A stretch of DNA of 64,000 bases from Sphagnum magellanicum (lineage: Eukaryota > Streptophyta > Sphagnopsida > Sphagnales > Sphagnaceae), in the NCBI GenBank assembly GCA_021904315.1, contig CM038925.1, positions 4,714,501 to 4,778,500 of the forward strand. Direction: 5' to 3'. Positions 1 through 11,129 of this stretch are shown in pieces. A program made the translations under genes and the position numbers. The notes under the pieces were generated by a model. It did not search any database. It was not told where the DNA came from and was given only the letters and a program-made list of their open reading frames with translations. How positions within the stretch are numbered: the first letter of the stretch is position 1; each line of letters opens with the position of its first letter.

Positions 1-1880
1 GCAAAGTGAAAAGAAAAAAAAGAAAAAAAAACACGCAAAATTTTCAGTCTCCCGCAAACACAAAGCGACAGACTCGCTCTGTTCCCGGCAAACACACGCA
101 CTTCACGGATCGGAAGGAAAAACGAGAGAGACGACTACCGGTCATCGCCGGTCCGATTTCCGGAAGGACCTCCGACCACCGGTCACCAGATGGAATCCTA
201 AAAGGAAATCATTAAGGTCTGGGGAGAGGGGTGGCAGATTTTACCGGTCATACCCGGTCTGATTTCCGGAAGAACTTCCTACCACCGGTCGCCAGATGGA
301 ATCCGGAATGGAATCTATCAGTAAGATCTGGAATGGCAAATTGATGTCATGTTCTTGACAACATTATTTGGCGTAATGTGCTTCTAGCGATCATAATCGT
401 ACACCCAAACCAAGCAATGTTTTTCTTTCTCAATGTTGTGAAGTAGCCAAAGTGGTGATCATCCATCCATTAGGAAGATTTAGCCAAATTTGGCTAGAAT
501 TTCGATTTGATCAAGATTCTTCAAAAACACTTGATTTCAACGCATCTATTTTCTAATTTCACTTTTTGGCTATATATTGTTGGCCAATAAAATGCTATAC
601 CGAAGCACATTACGTACCATGGAATGGTCAAGTTGCTACCCATTATGTTGGGTAAGGTGTAATGTGAGCTTCTTAGGATGAGTTTATAGGTAATGCATCC
701 AATTATACATTTTTCATTTATAACATGTGTTTAGAAATGCATTTAAGAAGGTTTCTTGGATGATAAACCATTTGAAATAATTTATTAAAAAATAATTTGA
801 GCTAAATCCCATAACATTTATTAAAAAAAGCCCCTCTCTCCCATAATACTTTCAATTCATTTAACACCAATTTAAGCTATGACTTTATCATGTAGCCTTT
901 TGTATTTTGTTTTATGTTTCCAACATTTCCATGTTATGAACAACATTTTGCTTGAGTAATTTTTTTGCATAATTTGTGGGTTTGATTTATATTACCATTT
1001 GTGTGTAGTTGCATTTCAACTTAATCATATTTTTATTAGGAGTTGTTTGAGCTCGTGTGCACATTAATTAAGAATTCTTTGGTTTTGTTAATTTTTGTGC
1101 CCATGACAATAAATTTTTATAAAACTATGATTTTTAGTTCATTTTTCTTGCAGAATTGTCCATTCTTTGAAGTGAAATAACCAAAATTAAAGGTTCTTTC
1201 ATTTTTGAATTTTTTAGGGTAAATCAAAATGAAAAAAATTACCCCATCTTGGATCAAACCATTGTTGGGTAGGTCAAGTGTTTTGATTTAGCTTTCTAGT
1301 TAAATTTTAAAATATTGGTGATAAGTTGGGTTAGCTTAATTAGTTATATTTTTGTTTGAAAATTGGTTCAATTGTGATTTGGGTTTGAAATATTTGGTAT
1401 TGGGATGTAATTATATGATTTTTTCAAATCAGTTTTTATCATTTGAAATTCTAAAACACACAAGTTTGTTATGTAAATTTTTCTTAGTGTTTTGAAACAT
1501 TTCATGTTTGTTTATTGTTATGTAAGTTGTGCTTTGGGTTTGGATTGATCTTTGTTACAAGTGAGTAAATTTTTTGAATCATCAAAAATGAGTCTAATTG
1601 GTTTGTGCTAAAATTAAATTTGATTTTTGAACACTATATTTTTGTGTTTTGCATGGGAAACTATTTTTGGGTTTTGGAGAGCTTTGCTTGGACATTTGTA
1701 GCATGTTGTGGGTTGTTTCATTTTGCTTATATTTTGTATCGCTCCCTAGATATTTGAACCCTATGGGGCTTGGTTACATACAAAATGGGAATCTTATGAA
1801 TTAGAAGAAGTGTGAAAAAACATCACATTGTGAGGAGGAGGAGCCCTTTCATTTGCCACAAAGGTTCATCCCTCTTTCTA
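1..1880. other. Gene-poor AT-rich region with a GC-rich tandem pair at its left end
   Basis: No credible gene is seen. The first ~340 bases are less AT-rich and contain two tandem copies (about 134-240 and 241-340) of a unit with the motifs ACCGGTCAT, GATTTCCGGAAG and CCAGATGGAATCC. The rest is AT-rich with frequent stops in all frames. A 16-base palindrome, TAGCCAAATTTGGCTA, lies near 481-496, and a relative of it occurs near 23231. Confidence 0.6.
134..340. repeat. Two-copy tandem repeat, unit about 105 bp
   Basis: Both copies start at ACCGGTCAT, continue through GATTTCCGGAAG and ACCACCGGTC, and then CCAGATGGAATCC. The copies differ by scattered substitutions, so the duplication is not recent. 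The block is richer in CCGG and CGG than its surroundings, which suggests it is part of a mobile or satellite element cut by the window edge. Confidence 0.75.
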
Positions 1881-3005
1881 CACTACTAGAAAACATGGTA
1901 TTATTTGATTGGAAAACTAAACCAAAATCCATTTATTTTGACATTTGGTCATATTTGACCACTTGGTCATACTGATCAAATCGATCAATCATATCCAACT
2001 TGACTAGTGGTTTTTTTGACTAACCATAAGATGTTCTTTTTGACTAGTCAAATTGGACAAAAACTTGGGCAACCAAAAAAATTAATTAAAAAATAACACA
2101 AATTTTAAATAAATAAATACTTACATGCCTACCCACCCATGACTGACCTACCTACTTATTCACAACCCACCTAAGTATTATACATTTACACATGTGTACA
2201 AGATATATATACAAATATACATACTTCACATAATATATGTTGGTAAGGAGGATTGAACTTTGGTCTCTTTTGCTCTTAACTGATGTCTTGACCATCACAC
2301 CACTTTGTAAAACAATATAATACCAAATGCATTTAACATGTTTTTTTGAATTTCAATGAAATTTTTTGTCAACATTTGAACGTCAATAAGTAAATAAATA
2401 GGTACCTAACTAAGTAGATAAGTAGGTACCCGTGCCTACCTACTTATGTTTTTAAACGTACATATTTAATTATGTAAAATATAAATAGGTATGTAAGTAG
2501 ATATGCAAGTGGGTAGGTTATAGGTAAGTAAATAAGTAAATGTTAGGTAGGTGGTAGATATGTAGATGTTAGGTAAGTAAGTAGGTAAATAAATAGATGT
2601 TAGGTAGGTGGGTAGGTGAATAAGTAAATAAATAAGTAGATATGTAAATGTTAGGTAGGTAGAGGCCATAGAAAAGACATAGGTAGGTAGGTAATTAAGT
2701 AGGCATAATAAATAGGTTAGGTAATTAACTAAATTAATATGACCAATTTGACTAAATATGGCCATTCAATATGGCTGATTTGATTAAGCCATGGGCATCT
2801 TGATGAACCATTTTTAAAAATTGACCCTTTTGATTAGATGTACAACTTAACATTTGGTCAAAATGGTCATTTCAATCAAAATAACTAACCAAAAAAACCA
2901 TGTGTCTTTCATGCCCCATGCATTTAGTCAAAACAAACATCTTTTGGTCAATGTGGACACCTTATTCAAGTTGAAACTTTTGAAAAACCATGATTTGTAG
3001 TACTG
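1881..3005. mobile_element. Candidate CACTA-like non-autonomous element, about 1.1 kb
   Basis: The left end reads CACTACTAGAAAACATGG. The reverse complement of the right end reads CAGTACTACAAATCATGG, and over 22 bases the two agree at about 18 positions. Both subterminal zones (about 1940-2060 and 2740-2960) are packed with TTTGGTCA and TTTGACTA motifs in both orientations, as in the subterminal arrays of plant CACTA elements. The centre holds a degenerate TAGG/TAAG microsatellite and no transposase. The 3-bp flanks (cta, tta) do not match exactly, so the boundaries are tentative. Confidence 0.5.
2380..2725. repeat. Degenerate (TAGG/TAAG/TAAA)n microsatellite
   Basis: Tetranucleotide-like runs such as GTAGGTAGGT, GTAAGTAAATAAG and TTAGGTAGGTAG fill this stretch. 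The long minus-strand open frame across it (rich in Tyr, Leu and Thr) is a by-product of the repeat. The complementary CTACCTACC form occurs at about 2125-2160. The same motif family recurs near 14150-14660, 26620-26770, 41570-41660, 41920-42140 and 42775-42800. Confidence 0.8.
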
Positions 3006-4539
3006 TTATCTTTTTCATTTATTCATTTTTCTTTTCTACCTTTCTTTCTTTCTATTTATCTAACATCAACAAGAGTGTGCTTAGGAGCATTGGCAACAAT
3101 GACATGAAATTTTGATTAATTTCAAAGTTAATTTTGGAATTAATTGGGAATGTACTTAAAAAATTCATATCTTTTACATACAACATGCATCAAATTAAGG
3201 TGCCAACTGCACCATTGAGTTCCTAGAAAGGAGGTTTACATGTATGGGAAATTTCAACCTAATTGAAAACAAAATTTTGAAAGACTTTTCACAAGTGTGT
3301 GGAAGTGGTGTGCATGGACCCAATTTTTGTTGGATTTCACCATCTTAGTGTTTGTGCTAGTAAACACTCATTCTTATAACCCACAAGTGGTGGAATGTCA
3401 TGCCATCAATCCTATGGAATGTTACATTGTCCACTTTTGAACTTCTATTATAATTTTGGAATGGGAATTACACAAGTGAAAATTTATGTTATATGAAAAG
3501 TTCATTCACACTTTGTGTTGTTTGGGGTTGTGCCTATGATTGATTCTTATTATTGAAATATTATTCATAAATTGTAGTAGAGAAGGGAATGTGAGGAAAT
3601 GAATGGTTTGTTCAACAATCCAATAGGGTGTACAACTTGTGATCAATCATTCCTCACATTTGTGCATACTATAATGCAAGATCCTTGTGGCAAAAGGCTA
3701 CCACTATTACAAAACCATATCTTTTATGCCCCTATCATTGTGATTAAATTTACTTGTTTGTTTGTTTGTTTTGTCATTAAAAATAAATAAACATGTTTCA
3801 TTTGATTAAATTAACTAAATTTTTTTAATCAAATCAAAATAATGTTAATTACACGTGAATTGAATCATGTTTAAATGATGTCAATGCCTATTATGGCATG
3901 ATTAAGTTTATTTGTTCCATGGGTGACATGGATTATTACATATTAGAGTTATCCGTAAAATTGGAAAACATAGGGTTCTAGTACTAGGTTTAAAGAAAGG
4001 AGATGATGAACACAAAAAGGCATGATGGGCATATCGTGAAGGTAAAAAAGGCAAGAACAAACTCAAAAAATTTCTTTAACTCAAGATCAAAGGAGTTTCT
4101 TCTTATATCCTTTTTTTTTTTTTTTTACAATGTGAGTGTGATTGAAGCGAGTGTTTTTTGCAAAAAAACTCTGGAGCCCAACCAATTTGTGAGGAAAGTC
4201 TAGAGTGGAAGTAGTTTGTGAAGGTCTAGAGTGGAAGTAGTTTGTGAAGGTCTTAAGGTTTTATAGTTTGTGAAGAAGGGTCTATTTTGAGCAATTTGTG
4301 GACTTTGAATTTCGTGGGTGTCGTGGTCTTGGTAGTGAGCTTTCAACATTGTGGGTTGTGGTTCAATCAATGAGTTGCAACTTTGTCAACGAGGAGCTTT
4401 GATAACATCTGCAACTTCAACAACGAGGAGTTTCAATAATGACCCTTAGAACCACAATGTGGAACTTTGCATAAGGTTTCTAAACCTAAACTTCTTTCCT
4501 CCTGCTCTCAACCAAATGGTCCTCATTTTTAGATTTTGG
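3006..4539. other. AT-rich intergenic sequence without a recognisable gene
   Basis: Only short frames without family resemblance are present. A direct repeat of TCTAGAGTGGAAGTAGTTTGTGAAGG occurs in tandem near 4199-4250 (given here only as a short signature, TAGAGTGGAAGTAGTTTGTG). A poly(T) run lies near 4111-4127. Confidence 0.5.
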
Positions 4540-4664
4540 CACTAGAAGAAAAACCCCATTTTTCGACTTATTTTAGGTGACTAAAAATGTCTTTTGTGAA
4601 ATAGTCACAAAAGACATTTTTAGTCACCAAAGACAAGTCAAAAAATAGAATTTTTCTTCTAGTG
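4540..4664. mobile_element. 125-bp palindromic CACTA-type MITE with 3-bp target duplication
   Basis: The element begins CACTAGAAGAAAAA and ends in the exact complement, TTTTTCTTCTAGTG. The two halves form a nearly complete hairpin: CTAAAAATGTCTTTTGTGA faces TCACAAAAGACATTTTTAG around about 4600. It is flanked by TGG on both sides (4537-4539 and 4665-4667). CACTA termini plus a 3-bp target duplication are the hallmark of the CACTA (En/Spm) superfamily. It has no coding capacity and must have been mobilised in trans. Confidence 0.85.
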
Positions 4665-5330
4665 TGGGAAGGTGAGGATTTTTTTTTTAACACGTTAAAC
4701 CATGACTTAATTCTATGGGAGGTATTCCTCTTGTCTTATTAGTTTCTTTCTGTATTCTACCACAAATTTTGTGAATTAATCACATTTGTAATTGCATCCC
4801 TTTTGTTGCAATTTTTGAAGCTTGGTTTCCATCCTAGGGTTCCAGATTCTTCCATTATTGGTTTTCAAAACTTCTAGCAACTTTTCATCACACCAATTGT
4901 TGATGACGTTCGCCATTTTCTACCACCTCTCATAGGTAATGTTGTGGTTGCATACATTCTTCCATGCCTACCCATGACCCCATCCATGCTTTGACATTTT
5001 CGCCGAGTAAACAAAGGGTGGTGTAAAGGAGTGGGATAAACACTTACATGGAATGCTTTAGAATTTGTCAAAATCAATAATAAGGCTTACAGAAATTTGT
5101 AGCCATGCATGGTCTCAAGAAATGTTCTCTTCATGAACGACTTCAAATTGAAATAAATTACTTACAATATTTTTTAGAATGGTATGATACATTTGAATCC
5201 GTTGAAAATGTGGAATTAGATGTAAATACATATTTTTCTTCTTCTTCATTAGGGTTGTTAATTTAACTTGTGTTATGCACATTTTGTAATTTGATTAAAT
5301 TGGAATTTATAAGGTTTTCTACTTCTATGA
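4665..5330. other. Intergenic sequence, nothing recognised
   Basis: AT-rich and stop-dense on both strands. The short minus-strand frame near 4874-5077 shows no family motif. Confidence 0.45.
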
Positions 5331-5339
5331 CTTGTTGGA

Positions 5340-7160
5340 GCTTGCTTTCCTAATGAGGTCATGTTCATCTATTATGGTTGCTTGTTTCAACCTAATGAGC
5401 CCAAAGAACTAGTTGCTCAACATATAAACCTAGACAATTTAGAGATGTTATTTTATTGATCAAGGTGGGGTTTAGGGTTTTGTTTAATCAAGGTCCAAGA
5501 GATCCAGCTGATTGTTCATTTCCATCCAATCAAGTCATCATTTCATCCACCTACTCGTTTGAACATACTGCACCCAATGAATTAGTTGTTGCTCATAAAT
5601 TCAACTTGGAAGCCATGTTATGTGTTTACATTGATGTTTTTTTGTTGACTAATGGAAGGCATAAGGTTTTGTTTGATCAAGGTCCATGAAATCTAGTTGG
5701 TTATTCACTTGAACCTCTTGAAGTCAACATGTCATCTAATTGTTGACTTGAACCTAGGGAGCCAACTTGTTCAACATATATCTTGGATATTCATTAAATA
5801 TTTTGACAGAATAAAAGGAGTTGAATATGCAAGTAAGATGCATGCAAAAGAGTGCCACATATTTATGGTTTAAGGTATCAAAATTCAATGCATCTTCTTC
5901 TAGCTTAAACTGCTAATTTTTCAACTTGATCAAATGTAAGTTTCTACATTTGAATATACAAGGCATCCTTCTTAGTTCTAAAATAGGTGGAAATTTTTGT
6001 TCAACATGTGCGTTTCCAATAGCTCCAAAACATGTGATAGGCAAAATTTTCTACGTATTTTTATAATCAAGGTTTTTGCAAAACCCATTTTATTTCAAAG
6101 TTTGAATGGTTTTTTTTTGTGCAAGAGAAATAATTTTAAACAAACCATTCCCCTACTTATAATTTGCTTAAGTACGATTATGCCCTTCACCCACCCTAAG
6201 GATGTAAGGGTCAACCATGCTTTCAATTGCCACCAAAAACATTATGAGGTCCAATAAACATTGAAGTTGCTAATAAAGTGGCAGACTTTTTCTTGAGTGC
6301 CAATTATAACCAAAGAATGGGCATTGGTCAGGCTTCAATTATTGTTCAGAATGGACCCTGATAAAATTCATATTTCCATGAGGATAGAATGATGATTGCC
6401 TTGATGGAACAAGACCTATGGGAAAATGGATATGCATTGATGGGTTTGTGTTTATGGATGTGGGGATTAGAGTTTTGTTTGATCAATGTCCATAAAATTG
6501 AGAACATTGTTCACTTTAACCCAGTGAACGAAAATGTTTCATCTTGTTCACTTGAACCCAATGAACTAAGGGAATTAGTTGTTCAACATATAAATCCAAA
6601 CCTCCAACAGTCATCAAATGGATATGTCATGATGGTTTTTTGTTTATGAATGTGGGGATTAGGGTTTTATTTGATCAATGTCCAAGAGATCTAATTAATT
6701 GTTCACATCAACTCATCCTAATCATCATTTCATTTATTTGCCATCTTGAACACAATAAGCTAGATGTTGCTCATGAATTCAACTTGGACATTTATATCAT
6801 GTTCTTCCATTGATGTTATAATGTTGACCATTGTGTTAAATTTAAGGTCCTATTTTATCAAGGTTCAAGAGATCCAAAACATTATTCACTTGAACCTAGC
6901 AAACTCACCATTTCATCTGGTTGCTAATTTGAACCTACTGAACCCAAGGAGTTGGTTGCTCATCATACAAACTTAGACATTCATCAACCTAATCAAGTCA
7001 TCATTTCATCTGTTCACTCACTTTAACATAATACACATAGTGAACTAGTTGTTACTCATATATTTGGGATTTTGAACATAATTTTGAACATTTGAACTAC
7101 TTGATATTCATTAATTCAAGTTGGAGGGCCATTTCATGTTCTTGCATTAACCTTCTTTTG
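5340..7160. repeat. Degenerate long-unit satellite-like array
   Basis: A set of phrases recurs in the same order with substantial divergence: GGTTTTGTTTGATCAAGGTCC, then AAGAGATC, then TTGTTCACTTGAACC, TCATCATTTCATC, AACCTA.TGAACTAGTTG and CTCATA.ATTCAACTTGGACA. Copies are visible around 5390-5700, 5700-5810, 6395-6640, 6650-6800 and 6850-7160. The short open frames inside resemble each other because the DNA is repeated, not because a protein is conserved. Unit length is irregular, roughly 150-300 bp. Confidence 0.6.
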
Positions 7161-7384
7161 ATGACCAATGGTGGGTTTAAGGAACTAGTGTTGGAATGTT
7201 CAACCATAGTGTAGCTGAAAAAAATGTTTGTAGATTTGTGAGATTTTGAATCAAATACATCTACACACGGCAAGTTTAATCTAAGGTTAGTAATCTTTCA
7301 TCCAACTCTAACAATCCTTTTTGAACTCATACATCTATGGCCATTGTTGGTTTAAAATTTAACATCACCTAGGCTAAGCAACTA

Positions 7385-7735
7385 CTTAGAAAGGTGCAGA
7401 GAGAGATAGAAACAAAAAAACATATAGAGAGACAAAAAGAAAGATAGAAAGAGAAAAAGATGGGGAAAAACAAATGCACACAAAGAGACAGAAAGAAAGA
7501 AAAATGGAGAGATTTGAAGGCATAGAGAGAGAGGAAAAAAAAACTATAAAAAAAGACAAAAAGAAAGAGATGGAGAGAAACAAAAGCAAAGAGAAAGAGG
7601 CAAAAAGATAAATAGAAAGAAAAAAAAGAAAAAAAAAAAAAAGATTCAGAGGCACAGAAAGAAAGATAGAGACAAAGAAATAAATAGAGCAAGAGAAATA
7701 AAGATAGAAAGAAAAAGAAATAAAAGTCTTTTTGA
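7385..7735. repeat. Polypurine (GA/AAAG-rich) tract 1
   Basis: About 340 bases are almost purely A and G on the + strand (motifs AGAGAGA, AAAGAAAGA, GATAGAAAG). This explains the long minus-strand frames full of Phe, Ser and Leu. The segment GATGGAGAGAAACAAAAGCA is shared exactly with tract 2 at about 9905, so the two are relatives rather than independent low-complexity DNA. Confidence 0.85.
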
Positions 7736-7739
7736 TCAA

Positions 7740-9840
7740 TTTCTATTGATCAATCAAAGGTTTTATTTGCAAAAAATCAAAGAAGAAAATTTTACATTAA
7801 ATGTCCTACTTATTGTCCAAAAATTTGGATACCATCTTTGAAGATCCAAAAAGGATCATTGCTAAAATCAACCTTGCATTTTCACACAATACATATTGTG
7901 TAAAAATTAACTTTACAACATATTTTTTTATGAGGTATTTGTCCAACATGTAGGCTACTTGGCTACACAAAATCAACCCCACCTCTTCTTCCAAAACATG
8001 TATTTCAACATTTTTAACAAAATAAAAAACAGACCGGCCACAACTTGTGGTGATCCTTGGTTACCACTAAATTTGAACTATGCCACCAAATCCATGCCTT
8101 ACAGAAATGCCATCTATAAGGTTGTTGTTGAGTCATGATATTGTCAAAATATAAAAGATTTATGAAAAAATTGTAATGGAATAAAGGATGGCAAGGGGAT
8201 GTAATCAACTATCTTCCAAACCCAATTTTCTTTTGCATGTAGCAACATTTTTACAAGACTTGTATACAAAGCCGGCCTCACTTGGTCCCATCCCACCAGA
8301 GCCACAAACACAAAGTTAATAAATAATGAGGAACACTAGGTGTCTACAACCATTTTGACTTGTTACCGATGTCCTACAAACCTGCAAAAAATGTGCTTCA
8401 ATAGTCAATCATAGAAAAACCACCGCACAATACAATGATCCATTCACTTGTTCCATTTACAGTCCTTCAATTTTACATAAAGATTATACATCCAACCTCT
8501 TATAATGTTACGTGTTCATTGTTGGACATCTTAGCCAATAGTAGTGTGTGAATCCTAATAGGAGTTCACCGATCACTAAATCTTAGGATATCACAATCTT
8601 TTGCTACAGAAACCAAAGTTTGCAAAAGTAAGAATGCACATTGTCTCCTTACTTTACAAATACCTTGTTTCAAGTTGCCTAAACCAATGCCCTTAATCAA
8701 ATCCCTCCACCAAATGTAGAAGTTTCCAAGGGCTTGAATAAATTATTTTATTGTGATTACTTGAGCACATGTTCTAACAAATGTAAGTGCCTAGGGTTTT
8801 TGGGTAGACCCAAATGACAAGTGATGGCTAGTTATAATAAACAACCATAAAAATAAATTGATTCTACCCTACACATCCTTGCTAGTCACTCCTCTTCCCA
8901 CAAAGATTTTTGTAATAAGCCAACCTTGTTAACTAGTATTTAAGACTACCCTAGGCAGTACATAAATAGTATCATTAATAGTTCCAATTTGTAAGGTTAC
9001 AAAAATTATTGGAAAAAATTCTCCCTATGTAAAAATCCCATATGGAAATGTATTTAAATCAAGGAAATCAATTGCCTAATTGTGTATCCTTGTCTGTTTT
9101 TAAAAAAAATTACAGGCGATGTTCAACTTGTATTATCAGGACCGAACCAAATGTAATATGGTGTCAGTTGCGTTCTTTTTTAAAAACCCTTTTGTTTGGT
9201 GATCAATATTCTTACCAAACATCCATACTAATATTGTACATAAACACTTGGGACATGTTATCTAATGTTTACCAAAGTATGGTCTAGCCTTGAATGTTCA
9301 TTATTGATATATGCAAGAAGCTCAATAGGCTTGTGTGTTTTCTTTTCTTTTTTAATTTTTTGCCCCTTTAGGTATAGTCAATTTTTTAAAAAAATTGTGT
9401 GGTTAAAGCCTTGAAGTGCAACCAAAAACATATTTAATGATTTCTAATATGCACCCCTTGACTTGAGCTCGTAAGCCATTGTGGGTTTCATAAATTTATT
9501 AATCCTTTGTTAAAAAACCAAGGATTGTTTTATGTGTTGTTCTATTTATGTTTCTCCATAGTCTGGCCCAAAAAAATTTAATTAGAAATATTAATAATTA
9601 CAAATTGCAAGCCTTTTTGTGAATAATGGTGTCCTCATAACTTTAACCTAGTCAATCAAACCGGTTTGTCACACTGATCCATCAAACCTTTTTATGATAA
9701 TCGAACTTTTTCCAAGGGAAATATGTGTACACAATTTTTATAAAAGTATGTATAAATGCGACTATGTTGCACATCTATACATATATGTACACATTTGTAT
9801 GTGCATAAAATACACATATTTTTATGAGAGCCATTGTATA
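7740..9840. other. Intergenic sequence without a recognisable gene
   Basis: Several 60-80-residue open frames are present on both strands, but none shows a motif, codon bias or neighbouring splice sites. Nothing else structured was seen. Confidence 0.45.
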
Positions 9841-9844
9841 ACCA

Positions 9845-10225
9845 CGTAGAGAAAAAAAAACAAATAAAGAGAAAAAGAAAAAAAGAAAGACAAAAATGAA
9901 GAAAGATGGAGAGAAACAAAAGCAAAAAGAGAGGTGGAAAGACTTAAAGGCGAAGAGAGAGACAGAGATAGAAACAAAAAGAGAGAGAACAAAAAAAAAG
10001 ATAAAAAAGAGATAGATGTTTAGATACTTAAAGAGGTGCAGAAAAAGACAAAGAGAGATAGAGAGGAAAAAAAAATATGGAAACTCAAAGAGGCACAAAA
10101 TTAGAGACAATTATATATGTATGGAAAGAAAACAAAGAAATTAAAAGTGAAAAATAGAGAGAGACATAGAGAGATTGAAAAAGACAGAAAAAAAACAAAG
10201 AGTCACAAAGAGAAAGAGATTGAGA
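9845..10225. repeat. Polypurine (GA/AAAG-rich) tract 2
   Basis: A second almost pure A/G stretch on the + strand. It shares the GATGGAGAGAAACAAAAGCA phrase and the GAGAGAGACAGAGATAG style with tract 1. Long minus-strand frames here are composition artefacts. Confidence 0.85.
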
Positions 10226-10229
10226 TAAA

Positions 10230-11125
10230 ATGATGTGGAGGTTTGAAGGTTTTTTAAGTGTGCATGGGTCTATTTATGTTGGGGTGGAAGGTTCTCAACA
10301 CAAGAAAACTTCTTAAATATGCATGTGTCAAAGGCACCCAAATGAGAAAAAAGAAATCGTGCCATTGTGGAATCCACTCACTTGAGCAACACGTGTGTTA
10401 CTTATTATAACCATCATTTTGTCATCTATAACAAATACAAGTCAAAAATACACAACTCATTTCTAATGTAGTGTGGAAGGTTGTTTATGCTTCATATAAA
10501 TCAGATTACCTAGAATTAGAGTTCCAGGAGGAAACTTGAAAGAAAGGTTGTGAGAAATGTTGTGGGAGTTGAAAATAGGGACATCTAATGAGGAAGGATT
10601 AGATAGAATGGTTTTGATGAAGAAGTGTTGGTTTGCTTGAAATCAACAAATGGGCATGCCATGCGTAATGTTTTGAAACGTTGACAAAATTTGATTAATG
10701 GTATAATAATCCAACAACACCATCTACTTCAAACTATATTCTTGGATCTATTCCTCCATTTGTTCCTATATCCATATGCACTCAAATCCTCCATTAGTTG
10801 GGCATGTTGTAAATTCAGGCCCTTCATCTACTTCCACTTCAACTCCAACAAATAATGGGAGGATGAAGGGTGAATATTTGGAGCAATAGTCACAAAACCA
10901 TTGAGCGGATGGTATCCACCATGTAAGTGGATTCAAAACAACACCTAATTCTAACGTAAGCACATATGCAAATTATTGTTGGCAAAACAAATAGGGTTAA
11001 AATCAATTGCCTAAAAATTGTTAGGAAGTTAAGGGTTATTAGTGAAGAGGAGTTTAAAACAAGAATTAAACAAAATTTAAACCTATAAAATTAGAAGTCT
11101 TCGTCCCATCCATGGTCAGCAAGGT
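10230..11125. other. Sequence downstream of the transposase pseudogene
   Basis: No gene is recognised. It lies 3' of the minus-strand Harbinger-like pseudogene and may be the remaining part of that element. A second (Myb-like) ORF expected for PIF/Harbinger elements was looked for by eye and not found. Confidence 0.4.
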
Positions 11126-11129
11126 TGGG

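Noticed and set aside
2466..2765. 99-codon minus-strand frame with repeated Tyr-Leu-Pro-Thr
   Set aside because: Translation of a TAGG-type microsatellite; no conserved domain or splice context.
7369..7739. Long minus-strand open frames rich in Phe, Ser and Leu, resembling a membrane protein
   Set aside because: They are translations of a polypurine tract; hydrophobicity follows from composition, and two overlapping frames are open at once.
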